A stretch of DNA of 48,990 nucleotides from Akkermansia sp. (GTDB lineage Bacteria > Verrucomicrobiota > Verrucomicrobiia > Verrucomicrobiales > Akkermansiaceae): the NCBI GenBank assembly GCA_017555025.1, contig JAFZHC010000058.1:1-48990 (forward strand). Reading direction: 5' to 3'. A program made the position numbers and the translations under genes. The notes beneath the pieces are model-generated. The model ran no database searches, was not told where the DNA came from, and saw nothing but the letters and a program-made list of their open reading frames with translations. Position 1 is the first letter of the stretch. Every line of letters starts with the position of its first letter. Shown in pieces: positions 1 through 6,459 of this stretch.

Positions 1-425
1 AGGTGATTAAGGAGCCTTGCGGGGTGGAGTTGCTGGATTTGGTGGCGAATTTCCGTCAGAAGAGTTCGGTGGAGTTCAGCCGTAGTTATCGCGGGGCGGA
101 TGGGCAGACGTGTGTGAGTTACCAGGAGAAGTCGACCGGTGCAAACCGGGATATGGCTCTGCCGAAGGAGTTTGTGCTGCATTTGCCGGTGATTAAGGGT
201 GCTGAGCAGATGACGACTTACGAGGTGCGTGCCCGGCTGAAGGTGCGCATTGATAAGGAGGAGAAGGCCCTGAGGCTGTGTTATGAGCTGATTCGCCCGG
301 ATGTGCCGGAGGACAATGCGGTGAGGGATGTGGCTGACTATCTGCGTGAGAAGTTGCCGGGCTGCGATGTTTATGAGGGTGCGGTGCGTAAGTCGCCGTA
401 TGATGTGCTGTGTGCAGCAAGGTAG
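1..425 (+). CDS. DUF2303 (YfdQ-like) phage protein, C-terminal part
   Basis: The frame is already open at the first base, so this is the C-terminal ~140 residues of a longer protein; the GTG at position 3 is probably an internal valine. The segment LPVIKG, the stretch YEVRARLKVRI and then YELIRPDVPEDNAV match my memory of the C-terminal half of DUF2303, a family of roughly 270 aa found in phage early regions beside recombination genes. Its biochemical role is unknown. It precedes the RecT-like gene, which fits that context. The family call rests on recalled motif similarity only. Confidence 0.65.
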   Translation, partial: VIKEPCGVELLDLVANFRQKSSVEFSRSYRGADGQTCVSYQEKSTGANRDMALPKEFVLHLPVIKGAEQMTTYEVRARLKVRIDKEEKALRLCYELIRPDVPEDNAVRDVADYLREKLPGCDVYEGAVRKSPYDVLCAAR

Positions 426-577
426 TTGCCTGCAATAGTGAAACGGGATGGCGCACCTGCCCGTATGGTAAAAGTGGTGCCTATTTGCTCTGTGCCTGGG
501 CTGCGCAGCTGATGTTGGTAGGTTGCGTGTGGCGGGTCGGTGCCGCCAGCAGGGCTTCCCGATGAGGGGTAACAAAC

Positions 578-589
578 TATATACAGACT
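578..589 (+). promoter_or_regulatory. -10-like box just upstream of the RecT gene
   Basis: TATATA at 578-583 lies six bases before the ATG at 590, the same -10-to-ATG distance seen at two of the phage dyad promoters. No -35 box or dyad element is visible, and no good Shine-Dalgarno sequence lies in the usual place (a GAGGGG at 564-569 is about 20 bases away). The 164 bases between 426 and 589 contain two weak GC-rich inverted repeats but no gene I can support. It could be a leaderless promoter or chance. Confidence 0.3.
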
Positions 590-1429
590 ATGACAGACAC
601 AAATAATATGCAGGTGGCTCTGACGAAGAGCCAGAAGGCTGAGGCGCTGGGGAATAATCTGGAGTCGCTCAGCACGGAGATTCAGCAGGCTTGGCTGGCA
701 CCGGGTAATTTTACTCGTGCGATTGCCTATGGTATGGCTGTGGCGAAGTTGCGCGAAGCGCTTGACGAGAAGGTGATGAAGGCTCTTCTGAAGTTGAAGA
801 ACAGCAAGCTTGGCTTCCGTACTGATGAGGCTGCCAATCAGCCGCCGTACCCGATGGATTTGGTGCGTGATTGCATTATTGATGCGGCTACTCTTGGGCT
901 GCAATGTGTGGGCAATCAGTTCAATATTATTGGTGGCAATATGTATGTGACGAAGGAGGGCTTTACGTTCCTGCTGCGTCAGTTGAGCCAGCAGGGGCAG
1001 TTGCGTGATATGAAGTTTATTTATCACCCGGCGGAGATTATGGAGAGTAGCACGATGGGGACGACTCGCAATGGTGAGCAGTACCAGAAGATTGAGCGCG
1101 AGGGCCGCGTGATGGTGGAGGTGAGCTGTGTGTACCAGGGCAAGGCTATCCGCGAGCAGCTGGAGTTTGTGATTCGTGTGAATAAGGGTATGAGTCAGGA
1201 TGCTGTTTTGGGCAAGGCCGAGCGCAAGGCGAAGGCTTGGCTGTACAATTACCTGACTGATCAGGCGATTTCGGATGGTGAGGCTGAGGCGGCAGAGGGT
1301 GAGCCGATGCGCAATGTGACGGCTGCAAAGAAGGTGGTGAAGCCTGCGATTTTTGCGGAGGAGGGTGATTACTTGCCGGGTGTGGATGCTATGCCGCAGG
1401 ATGTGCCGATGTTCGGGCAACTTGTGTGA
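590..1429 (+). CDS. RecT-like single-strand annealing protein
   Basis: This 279-aa protein resembles RecT-type phage annealing proteins, which coat single-stranded DNA and pair it with complementary strands. Supporting features are the central segment with TKEGFTFLLRQL, a beta-rich stretch around residues 150-195, and the RecT-like motif GKAERKAKAWLYNYL near residue 210. The C-terminal ~60 residues are acidic and low in complexity. It lies immediately before a PD-(D/E)XK exonuclease gene, the usual partner of such proteins, and two genes before SSB. The start ATG has no convincing Shine-Dalgarno sequence. An Erf- or Sak-type assignment is less likely given the GKAERKAKAWL motif. Confidence 0.72.
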   Translation: MTDTNNMQVALTKSQKAEALGNNLESLSTEIQQAWLAPGNFTRAIAYGMAVAKLREALDEKVMKALLKLKNSKLGFRTDEAANQPPYPMDLVRDCIIDAATLGLQCVGNQFNIIGGNMYVTKEGFTFLLRQLSQQGQLRDMKFIYHPAEIMESSTMGTTRNGEQYQKIEREGRVMVEVSCVYQGKAIREQLEFVIRVNKGMSQDAVLGKAERKAKAWLYNYLTDQAISDGEAEAAEGEPMRNVTAAKKVVKPAIFAEEGDYLPGVDAMPQDVPMFGQLV

Positions 1430-1462
1430 GGTACGATTTACGAAGTACGATTTACGAATTTT
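1428..1462 (+). repeat. Heptad array GANNTAC, five units
   Basis: Five 7-bp units start at the recT stop codon: GAGGTAC, GATTTAC, GAAGTAC, GATTTAC, GAATTTT. The middle part is also a perfect 14-bp tandem duplication (1431-1444 and 1445-1458). A related five-unit array lies inside the giant gene at 27920-27954. It fills most of the spacer before the exonuclease gene. Confidence 0.75.
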
Positions 1463-1485
1463 GATATTTTTCTGAAAGTACGTTT

Positions 1486-2595
1486 ATGGCTACGATTATT
1501 TCTGAGGAGGATGTGCGCAAGGGGTTGCCGAGTGCGAGCGGGTTGCAGCGGTTGGTGCTGTGTCCGGGGTCATGGTTGGCTGAGCAGGCGTGTCCGGAGC
1601 AGGAGGTGAGTGAGGCTGCTGCTATGGGTACGCGCTTGCACAAGCACATGGAGGAGGGGACGCTGCCGGAGGACGCTGAGGAGGCGGAGGCGGTGGAGTG
1701 GAGCCGGACGCTGGAGAAGGATTTGGCGCGGGAGTATGTTGGGCCGATTTTTGATGAGTACAGAGAGGAGCGTTTATGGGATGCTGGCCAGCGGTTCAGT
1801 GCGCAGGAGGACGTGGTGTTTGTGGGGAGCGATACGGCTCTGGTGCTGGACTATAAGTTCGGGCGAGGGGATGTTGTGAGTGCTGAGCAGAATTGCCAGT
1901 TGTATGCTCAGGCGCTGACTGTGTTTGATAAGTTTGCTGAGGTTCAGACGGTTTATGCGGGGATTCTGCAGCCGTTTGTGTGCAGGAAGCTGCCGAAGTT
2001 GGCGAGGTTTACGCGGGCTGATGTGAAGCAGTTGCGCCAGTGGATTTATGCGAAGCTTGATGAGGCCGCGAAGCCGGGGGCGAGGTTGTGCCCTGGTGAG
2101 GTGCAGTGCAAGTATTGCCGTGCGGCGGCGAGTTGTCCGGCTCTTGGCTTGCAGGTGCAGCGAGCTGCGGGTATGGAGCTGACGCGCTGGGAGGCGTGGA
2201 GCCTGGAGGACCGCAAGCGAGCGTGGGATGCTGCGAGGATGGCGAAGCGTTATGTGGAGTCGATTGAGCGCAAGGTTCGCGCTGACTTGGAGGCGGGGGT
2301 GGAGATTCCCGGTCTTGAGTTGGGGGCGGGTAAGGCGAGCTTTACGATTAGTGATGCCGGCGGTGCGTTTGCCGAGTTGAATGCGCTGCTGGATGTGACG
2401 GGTGAGGAGTTTACGAAGTGCTGTCAGGTGCGTATTTCTGAGCTTGATACGCTGGTGCATGCGAAGCTGACTGCTCATGCGCCGGAGGGTGTTAAACAAA
2501 CGACGAAGGCGAGTAAGGAGTGGTTGCGTGAGGTGCTGGCTGAGTTCGGCTCAGTGAAGTGCACGGCGGGAACGATTAAGGAGACGAGAAAATGA
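1486..2595 (+). CDS. PD-(D/E)XK exonuclease (DUF2800/Cas4-like), partner of the RecT-like protein
   Basis: The 369-aa product begins with SASGLQRLVLCPGSW, the cysteine-containing N-terminal signature of DUF2800 and related RecB/Cas4-like nucleases, followed by an AAMGTRLHKHMEEG segment. The motif LVLDYKFGRG near residues 123-132 supplies the D and the D-x-K of the PD-(D/E)XK active site. A cluster CPGEVQCKYCRAAASCPAL near residues 201-219 could, with the N-terminal cysteine, bind an Fe-S cluster as in Cas4 and AddB. It probably resects double-stranded ends for the annealing protein encoded just upstream. Its stop codon overlaps the next start (ATGA). Confidence 0.75.
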   Translation: MATIISEEDVRKGLPSASGLQRLVLCPGSWLAEQACPEQEVSEAAAMGTRLHKHMEEGTLPEDAEEAEAVEWSRTLEKDLAREYVGPIFDEYREERLWDAGQRFSAQEDVVFVGSDTALVLDYKFGRGDVVSAEQNCQLYAQALTVFDKFAEVQTVYAGILQPFVCRKLPKLARFTRADVKQLRQWIYAKLDEAAKPGARLCPGEVQCKYCRAAASCPALGLQVQRAAGMELTRWEAWSLEDRKRAWDAARMAKRYVESIERKVRADLEAGVEIPGLELGAGKASFTISDAGGAFAELNALLDVTGEEFTKCCQVRISELDTLVHAKLTAHAPEGVKQTTKASKEWLREVLAEFGSVKCTAGTIKETRK

Positions 2596-2768
2596 TTAAG
2601 CCGCGGTATGAGGTTTATGTGGGCTGGCAGGTGGTTGCTGTGATGGATACGAAGGTCAAACACATGGTGGCTGTGTATGAGTTGGCCTATCATCCGGATG
2701 CGCAAGGCTCTGCTCAGCAGGAATGCAATCGGTTGAATGCAACTTTCGGAAAGGAGGTTCAGGGATGA
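2592..2768 (+). CDS. Small phage protein, 58 aa, unknown function
   Basis: An ATG at 2592 overlaps the stop of the exonuclease gene, and the TGA at 2766 overlaps the ATG of the SSB gene, both as ATGA. Such coupling on each side strongly suggests a translated gene. The product starts MIKPRYEVYVGWQVVAVMD and resembles a small beta-rich protein, without a motif I recognise. Its position between the exonuclease and SSB suggests a role in phage recombination or replication, but this is inference from context only. Confidence 0.65.
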   Translation: MIKPRYEVYVGWQVVAVMDTKVKHMVAVYELAYHPDAQGSAQQECNRLNATFGKEVQG

Positions 2769-3145
2769 GTGCGATTTTCCGCTTTGAGGCGGCTTGCGTG
2801 GTGGCTAAGCCTGATGTGCGGGTGACGTTTGTTGGCGGCAAGGAGATGCCGTGTGCAGATGTGTTGCTGGAGGTGAAGTTGCCGGCCAATCGCAATGGGG
2901 TATGCCAGAAGAGTATTGTGCCGGTGGAGGTATGGGGCGACCGTGTGAAGCTGGTGGAGAAGTTACAGCCGGGGCAGTTGGTGAGTGCCGGTGGGGTTGT
3001 GCAGGGGCGGCCATGGGTTGACCGCTCGGGCAGGCAGCGCTACTCGGTGGTACTGCGCTTGCGGGAGTTACGTGTGCAGTCAATCGCAACGGGGTATAAA
3101 CAGGGAGAGATGGGCTATGATGATGACGAGGATATCGGGTTCTGA
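2765..3145 (+). CDS. ssb: Single-stranded DNA-binding protein
   Basis: This 126-aa OB-fold protein probably coats single-stranded DNA during phage replication and annealing. The core contains QKSIVPVEVWGDRV, then GQLVSAGGVVQGRPWVDRSG, typical of SSB strands beta-4 and beta-5, and the protein ends in the acidic tip DDDEDIGF, like the DDDIPF tail that recruits partner proteins. I chose the ATG at 2765 because it overlaps the preceding stop as ATGA and has an AAAGGAGG ribosome site just upstream; an earlier in-frame ATG at 2723 would add 14 unlike residues. It ends the first early operon. Confidence 0.85.
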   Translation: MSAIFRFEAACVVAKPDVRVTFVGGKEMPCADVLLEVKLPANRNGVCQKSIVPVEVWGDRVKLVEKLQPGQLVSAGGVVQGRPWVDRSGRQRYSVVLRLRELRVQSIATGYKQGEMGYDDDEDIGF

Positions 3146-3149
3146 AGAG

Positions 3150-3228
3150 GTAAAGCAAGAACGGCTTACCCATGACAGGCAAGCCGTTCGTTTCAAAATG
3201 AACATCTGCGGGACCCCTCCCGCGGATG
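3150..3228 (-). ncRNA. Candidate antitoxin small RNA for the adjacent 32-aa peptide
   Basis: A minus-strand promoter (TTGACA, 17 bp, TTCAAT) predicts an RNA starting near 3227. It would fold into a 5' hairpin (arms 3218-3228 and 3203-3213, loop GGGG), a short single-stranded linker, and a 3' terminator hairpin (3189-3159) followed by TTGCTTT. The hairpin edge and linker contain GATGTTCATTTTG (3206-3194), the exact complement of the 13 nt around the start codon of the 32-aa peptide gene (CAAAATGAACATC at 3416-3404). This is the architecture of an RNA antitoxin with a short pairing region. Transcript ends are predicted only. Confidence 0.6.
3159..3189 (-). terminator. Terminator hairpin of the small RNA, possibly also ending the SSB operon
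   Basis: GAACGGCTT and AAGCCGTTC form a 9-bp stem, extendable to 12 bp with one wobble pair. On the minus strand it is followed by TTGCTTT; on the plus strand, where it lies 13 bp past the ssb stop, it is followed by only GTTTC. It is therefore a better terminator for the leftward small RNA than for the rightward operon. Confidence 0.5.
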
Positions 3229-3233
3229 GCCTT

Positions 3234-3262
3234 ATTGAAGCAGATTTGCCCGGTGTTGTCAA
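3234..3262 (-). promoter_or_regulatory. Promoter of the candidate small RNA
   Basis: Read on the minus strand: -35 TTGACA (3262-3257), a 17-bp spacer, and -10 TTCAAT (3239-3234, four of six consensus positions). It lies just downstream of the peptide gene's terminator and points the same way. The predicted start is near 3227, at the edge of a hairpin. Confidence 0.6.
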
Positions 3263-3274
3263 GACTTTTCTGCT

Positions 3275-3307
3275 AAAAAAGATTCGCCCCGCCCATGCGG
3301 GCGGGGC
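3275..3307 (-). terminator. Rho-independent terminator of the 32-aa peptide gene
   Basis: GCCCCGCCC and GGGCGGGGC form a perfect 9-bp GC stem with a 4-base loop (3307-3286), followed on the minus strand by GAATC and six T. It lies 6 bp beyond the peptide stop codon. The plus strand has no T-run after the stem, so it acts leftward. Confidence 0.75.
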
Positions 3308-3313
3308 TGGTCT

Positions 3314-3412
3314 TCACCGCAGCAGTTGGACTGTCTTGACGAGGATGTCGAGTATGTACCAGACAATCGCGAGGATTGTCACTACTTTGGTGGGGGTGGG
3401 TTTGATGTTCAT
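3314..3412 (-). CDS. 32-aa hydrophobic peptide, candidate type I toxin
   Basis: The reading frame starts at the only possible start, ATG at 3412 (an in-frame stop lies two codons upstream), and ends with TGA at 3314. The peptide begins MNIKPTPTK and continues into the hydrophobic helix VVTILAIVWYILDILV, then ends KTVQLLR: one membrane-spanning helix with a charged tail, as in many type I toxins. It has its own near-consensus promoter and a strong terminator, with a predicted ~185-nt mRNA. A 13-nt complement of its start-codon region lies in the next small transcription unit. I do not recognise its family; a regulatory small membrane protein is the alternative. Confidence 0.65.
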   Translation of the reverse strand: MNIKPTPTKVVTILAIVWYILDILVKTVQLLR

Positions 3413-3465
3413 TTTGTGTCAATGCCGCACCCTCACAGCACCACGCCGCTCGGGGCGGCGGGCGG

Positions 3466-3494
3466 ATTGTACATCAGGTGATGATTACTGTCAA
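3466..3494 (-). promoter_or_regulatory. Near-consensus sigma-70 promoter of the 32-aa peptide gene
   Basis: Read on the minus strand: TTGACA (3494-3489), a 17-bp spacer, TACAAT (3471-3466), with a predicted start near 3459. The ~47-nt leader contains a small GC hairpin (GCCGCC/AGCGGC) and no well-placed Shine-Dalgarno site (GAGGGTG is ~18 nt from the ATG), so translation may be limited, as is common for toxic peptides. Confidence 0.75.
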
Positions 3495-3517
3495 GCTGGT
3501 AATTCCAACTATAGAGC

Positions 3518-3736
3518 ATGAAGATTGTAAAGACATCGAGGGCTAATATCGAGCTGTTGTACTTGGAGGAGGCTCGGCGGGTGAGTAGCGCTGCTACTCG
3601 CCTGCTGGCGGCTGCTAATGCCGGGAACAAGTGTGCTATGCTGGTGGAGGCTCTCTCGCTGCTGGGGCAGGTGAAAAGTCTAGCAGCGTCGCTGGAATAT
3701 AAGTTGCAAGAGGAAGGGAGATATTGCAATGGTTGA
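3518..3736 (+). CDS. Small helical phage protein, 72 aa, unknown function
   Basis: The product is predicted to be almost entirely helical, with alanine- and leucine-rich stretches (LYLEEARRVSSAATRLLAAAN, then LVEALSLLGQVKSLAASLEYKL). I do not recognise a family. It starts the second early gene block, just right of the leftward toxin-like module, and its end overlaps the RusA gene by 8 bp, which supports co-translation. No good ribosome site precedes the ATG at 3518, so the start is uncertain. Confidence 0.5.
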   Translation: MKIVKTSRANIELLYLEEARRVSSAATRLLAAANAGNKCAMLVEALSLLGQVKSLAASLEYKLQEEGRYCNG

Positions 3737-4151
3737 GTTGAGCATACGTTTGCCGAGGCCGGAGCGGCACTTAACGCCGAACTGTGTGACGGGCACCGAT
3801 CCTGAAAGTGTGTGGAAGGTGCTGCTGATTCACATGGGCGCGAAGAAACGTGCACGCAAGGTGGCTGAGCGGGCTGCGCAGTCTGTGCAGAGGCCTGCAG
3901 GCTGGTACCCGGTGGAGTATGTGTTGGTGTGGTATTATTGGGGGCAGAAGTCGGACGCGGATAATTGCCTGGCTAGTTGCAAGGCGTACCTTGACGGGTG
4001 TGCTGCTGCCTGGGGCTGCAATGACCGTGATTGGGAGTGTGCCGGGGTGCGCCGGGTGAGGGATAAGGAACGAAAAGCTTGCATTGAGTTGCGGTTTCGT
4101 GATACACTCTCTCAGGTAGACTACGGCGTGGAGGAGTTTCGTTTGAGCTGA
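3729..4151 (+). CDS. RusA-like Holliday junction resolvase
   Basis: A 140-aa protein with the RusA hallmark: residues near 73-90 read QKSDADNCLASCKAYLDG, matching the pattern in which conserved aspartates (DxDN followed by a later D) bind metal and cut four-way DNA junctions. The preceding strand EYVLVWYYWG and the C-terminal IELRFRD also fit the family, and the length is typical (~120-140 aa). It follows a GGAAGGGAG ribosome site and overlaps the next gene by one base (TGATG). It likely resolves recombination intermediates before packaging. Confidence 0.75.
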   Translation: MVELSIRLPRPERHLTPNCVTGTDPESVWKVLLIHMGAKKRARKVAERAAQSVQRPAGWYPVEYVLVWYYWGQKSDADNCLASCKAYLDGCAAAWGCNDRDWECAGVRRVRDKERKACIELRFRDTLSQVDYGVEEFRLS

Positions 4152-5083
4152 TGGCTATGGCTGAGTGGTTAAAGGTGAATCATACGCTGGTGCGGAGCCC
4201 GAAAATCAGATTGCTGATGCGGGAGCTTCGCTGCAGCAAGATGACGGCTCTTGGCTTGGCGATCAGCTGGCTTTGCTGGATTGACGAACAAACTACGGAT
4301 GGGCAAACGCATTTGTCGCCAGATGAGTTGGCCGAGGAAATAGGATTCCGCGGTGGCGTGGAAGCCTTGTTTTCCATCGGTTGGGCAGCTCTTGGTGAGG
4401 ATGGATGCGTGGTTGCTTTGGAGTTTGGGAAGCATTGCGGTGATTCTGCCAAGAAGCGTGCAGAGGATGCACGCAGACAGGCGAACAAGCGAAAACGAGA
4501 TGCTGAAATGTCACATGAGACGTCACATGAAATGTCACGCAAAAATTGTGACATTTGTCACACGGAGAGCGTGACCAGAATAGAATATAATAGTAATAAT
4601 ACAAGGGATGAGCTTAGTTCAACCGTGGTTACAAGGGCTGCGGTTGAGCCGGGCTCTCCCCCGATGAGGTTGGAGGAGAGGGCAGAGTTTGGGCGCTGGT
4701 TATGCCGGTTGGGTGAGGTTGTGCCGATGCTGCAACGGCTTAACCTGAATCATCCTCTGCCGCGGAAGGTGGAGGAGGAGGCGCAGCAGGCTTACCGGCT
4801 TGTGCCGTTGTCTGAGGCGACTCTGCGGTTGATTGGGCGGTACTATGCGGCGGAGGCGGTGAAGAGCTACAGGCCTGATAGTCTGGAGTTTTTCTTCAGG
4901 GATTTGCCGGATGTGCTACAACATGCGGCGAATTGGTGCCGATGGGCTGACAAGCAGCAGCGCAAGGCTGAGGCTACGGCGAGGCGCAAGGCTGCTGAGG
5001 CTGCGCAAGGTGTTGTAGGTGAGGGCTCGCCTATGGTGAGCGCTGAGGAGGCGGCTGAGGCTTTTCGGGAGATGCGGAGATGA
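4151..5083 (+). CDS. Phage replication initiator-like protein (lambda O analogue)
   Basis: This 310-aa protein begins with a winged-helix-like domain (residues ~1-95; WLKVNHTLVRSPKIRLLMREL, then DELAEEIGFRGGVEALF) like the N-terminus of several phage replisome organisers. A basic segment (KKRAEDARRQANKRKRD) and a low-complexity polar linker with repeated SHE/SHETS residues follow, then a helical C-terminal part. The linker is encoded by direct and inverted repeats followed by an AT-rich tract, an arrangement like the lambda origin inside gene O. No helicase or loader gene is seen in the window, so it probably recruits host helicase. Family identity is inferred. Confidence 0.5.
   Translation: MAMAEWLKVNHTLVRSPKIRLLMRELRCSKMTALGLAISWLCWIDEQTTDGQTHLSPDELAEEIGFRGGVEALFSIGWAALGEDGCVVALEFGKHCGDSAKKRAEDARRQANKRKRDAEMSHETSHEMSRKNCDICHTESVTRIEYNSNNTRDELSSTVVTRAAVEPGSPPMRLEERAEFGRWLCRLGEVVPMLQRLNLNHPLPRKVEEEAQQAYRLVPLSEATLRLIGRYYAAEAVKSYRPDSLEFFFRDLPDVLQHAANWCRWADKQQRKAEATARRKAAEAAQGVVGEGSPMVSAEEAAEAFREMRR
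4508..4606 (+). other. Candidate phage replication origin (iterons plus AT-rich tract)
   Basis: Three direct copies of a [AT/AC]GTCACatga-type repeat start at 4508, 4520 and 4532, exactly 12 bp apart. They are followed by an inverted copy (TTGTGACATT, 4546-4555) and another direct copy (TTGTCACACG, 4555-4564). An AT-rich stretch follows at 4577-4602 (about 26 bp containing only three G or C). All of this lies inside the initiator-like gene, the typical lambdoid layout of iterons next to an unwinding element. Confidence 0.6.
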
Positions 5084-5454
5084 AGGCGGCGGAACGTGAG
5101 CAGTTGAAGCGATTGCTGGAGGCTTTGTTGAGGCCTCAGAGGGCATGCAGCATAGGGATGTACTTGTTGTTGCTGGAGTTGCGCTCGGATGGAGAGTTGA
5201 GTTCGCTGGCGCTGGAAAGAAGGCTGAAGCAGGCGGGATTGAAAAATCCGCGGCAGTATGTACATGGTGCTGCGAGTGCCGGTTGGGTGAGGTGCTGTGA
5301 GCATGAGGATGGCAAGTGCTGGGTGCTGACGGGTGCCGGGCAGGAGCTGGTGACGGGGTTGATGCGCAGGGTGCAGTCGGTGCGTTCTGTGCGCCGAACC
5401 GCGGGGCTTGATGTGGAGGGTGAGGTGCAGCAGTTGCTGCTGAAGTTGGAGTAG
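5080..5454 (+). CDS. Winged-helix-like DNA-binding protein, 124 aa, possible late regulator
   Basis: The start overlaps the preceding stop (ATGA). Residues ~20-85 look like a winged helix: helices around MYLLLLELRSDGELSSLALERRL, the segment KNPRQYVHGAASAGWVR in recognition-helix position, and a wing CWVLTGAGQEL resembling the end of MarR/PadR-like folds. The C-terminus is helical. It is encoded immediately before the small terminase and the first dyad-controlled late operon. It is one candidate for the activator that binds the TATCA/TGATA element, but nothing in the sequence proves this. Confidence 0.5.
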   Translation: MKAAEREQLKRLLEALLRPQRACSIGMYLLLLELRSDGELSSLALERRLKQAGLKNPRQYVHGAASAGWVRCCEHEDGKCWVLTGAGQELVTGLMRRVQSVRSVRRTAGLDVEGEVQQLLLKLE

Positions 5455-5462
5455 CGGTAGTG

Positions 5463-5873
5463 ATGGCTGGGTTGAATGAAAAGCAGAAGGCGTTTGCGCG
5501 TTTGCTTGTTGCAGGTGTTGCGCAGGCGAAGGCGTATAGGCAAGTCTTTGGCTCTGAGGGGAAGAGTGCAGTTGCCATTCGTACGGATGCTTGTAGGCTT
5601 GCAAAAAATGCTCAGGTTTTGCAATATGTTGCAACGCTTTCGCAACGTGCTGATGTGAGGGCGGTGCTGAGCCGGCAGGAGCGTATGGAGCGGCTTAGTC
5701 AGGCGATGGTGCTGAGTCAGGAGGCCGGCAATTTTGGTGACATGGTACGCTGCTGCGCCGAGCTCAATAAGATGGATGGTGCTTATACGCAGCCGGATGG
5801 GGTGCAGGTGAATGTGCAGCAGGGGGTGGCGCTGGCTGATGTGGTGGCGGCGGTGATGGGGGTGAGCCGCTGA
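5463..5873 (+). CDS. Terminase small subunit
   Basis: The N-terminus, GLNEKQKAFARLLVAGVAQAKAYRQVFG, matches the helix-turn-helix start of terminase small subunits that recognise the packaging site. The next helix (AVAIRTDACRLAKNAQVLQYV) also fits the family, and 136 aa is a usual length. The ATG at 5463 is taken as start; a GTG at 5460 is an alternative. It ends the early block. The large subunit is 11.6 kb away on the other strand, which is unusual because the two are often adjacent. Confidence 0.8.
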   Translation: MAGLNEKQKAFARLLVAGVAQAKAYRQVFGSEGKSAVAIRTDACRLAKNAQVLQYVATLSQRADVRAVLSRQERMERLSQAMVLSQEAGNFGDMVRCCAELNKMDGAYTQPDGVQVNVQQGVALADVVAAVMGVSR

Positions 5874-5874
5874 T

Positions 5875-5919
5875 TGTATTGAATGATATATAGTTTTTTG
5901 GAGCGGGTTGGTGTAAGCT
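5875..5919 (+). promoter_or_regulatory. Late promoter 1: dyad element plus -10 box
   Basis: The 16-bp element TGTATTGAATGATATA (5875-5890) is followed, 30 bp after the T of TGATA, by the -10 hexamer TAAGCT (5914-5919); six bases later comes the ATG of the adaptor gene. Element and spacing recur at 13781 and 19144. The dyad centre is about 43 bp upstream of the predicted start, a class II activator position, and no -35 box is present. Confidence 0.7.
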
Positions 5920-5925
5920 GGGGGC

Positions 5926-6459
5926 ATGGATAAAGGCTCGCTTTACAGGTTGGCGCTGGCTCGGCTCGGGGATTCTGAGCTCGTGGAGGGGTCGCCGGTG
6001 TTTAAGGCGTTGGAGGAGTGTGCACCGCAGGCTGTGGCGCTGGCGGTTGACTATACTTGCTGGCGGTTTGCTCTGAAGGGGCCTCTGGCTTTGGTTTGTG
6101 TGGATGGTGTGGCGCAGTTGCCTGGCGATTGTTTGGAGCTGCGGGAGGTGCGTGGGGTGAGCCGCTGGGAGCTTGCCGGGCGAAATCTGGTGGTGAAGGA
6201 TGGCTCGAATGCTGCGCAGGTGGAGGTGATCTACAAGAGTAGCGAGGTTGCTGATATGATGGCGCTGCCTCGGCACGAGCCTTTGTTCTGTGAGGCGTGT
6301 GTGTGCTTGGTGGCGGCTGCGGTGGCGGCTCGGGTGACGGGCAATGCTCGGCTGGGTATGGAGCTGGAGCAGATGGGGATGAACTTGCTATACCGTGCAA
6401 AACTAAAGGAGGTTCGTAGTGTGAGCAGTAATGATCAGAATAGGAAGGAGTTTGTCTGA
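5926..6459 (+). CDS. Head-tail adaptor (T7 gp11 / P22 gp4-like)
   Basis: The start of this 177-aa protein (SLYRLALARLGDSELVEGSP, then CAPQAVALAVDYTCWRFAL) matches the family of T7 tail tubular protein A and P22 gp4, in which A-L-x-x-L-G is followed by a helix and a DYxxWxFA segment. Such proteins form a ring below the portal and join head to tail. It is the first gene of the first dyad-controlled late operon, and its ATG lies six bases after the -10 box, so its message may lack a leader. The stop overlaps the next gene start. Confidence 0.7.
   Translation: MDKGSLYRLALARLGDSELVEGSPVFKALEECAPQAVALAVDYTCWRFALKGPLALVCVDGVAQLPGDCLELREVRGVSRWELAGRNLVVKDGSNAAQVEVIYKSSEVADMMALPRHEPLFCEACVCLVAAAVAARVTGNARLGMELEQMGMNLLYRAKLKEVRSVSSNDQNRKEFV

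Noticed and set aside
371..1420. Leftward 349-codon frame opposite the RecT-like gene
   Set aside because: Overlaps almost all of a recognisable RecT-like gene and has the His/Leu-rich shadow composition.
3080..3262. Leftward 60-codon frame overlapping the ssb 3' end
   Set aside because: It covers the predicted small RNA hairpins, overlaps ssb and has no ribosome site; the RNA interpretation explains the structure better.
3354..3521. Rightward 55-codon frame with a hydrophobic segment, whose stop overlaps the ATG at 3518
   Set aside because: It lies antisense to the 32-aa peptide gene, which has its own promoter, terminator and matching small RNA; the hydrophobic look of the plus frame is probably a shadow.
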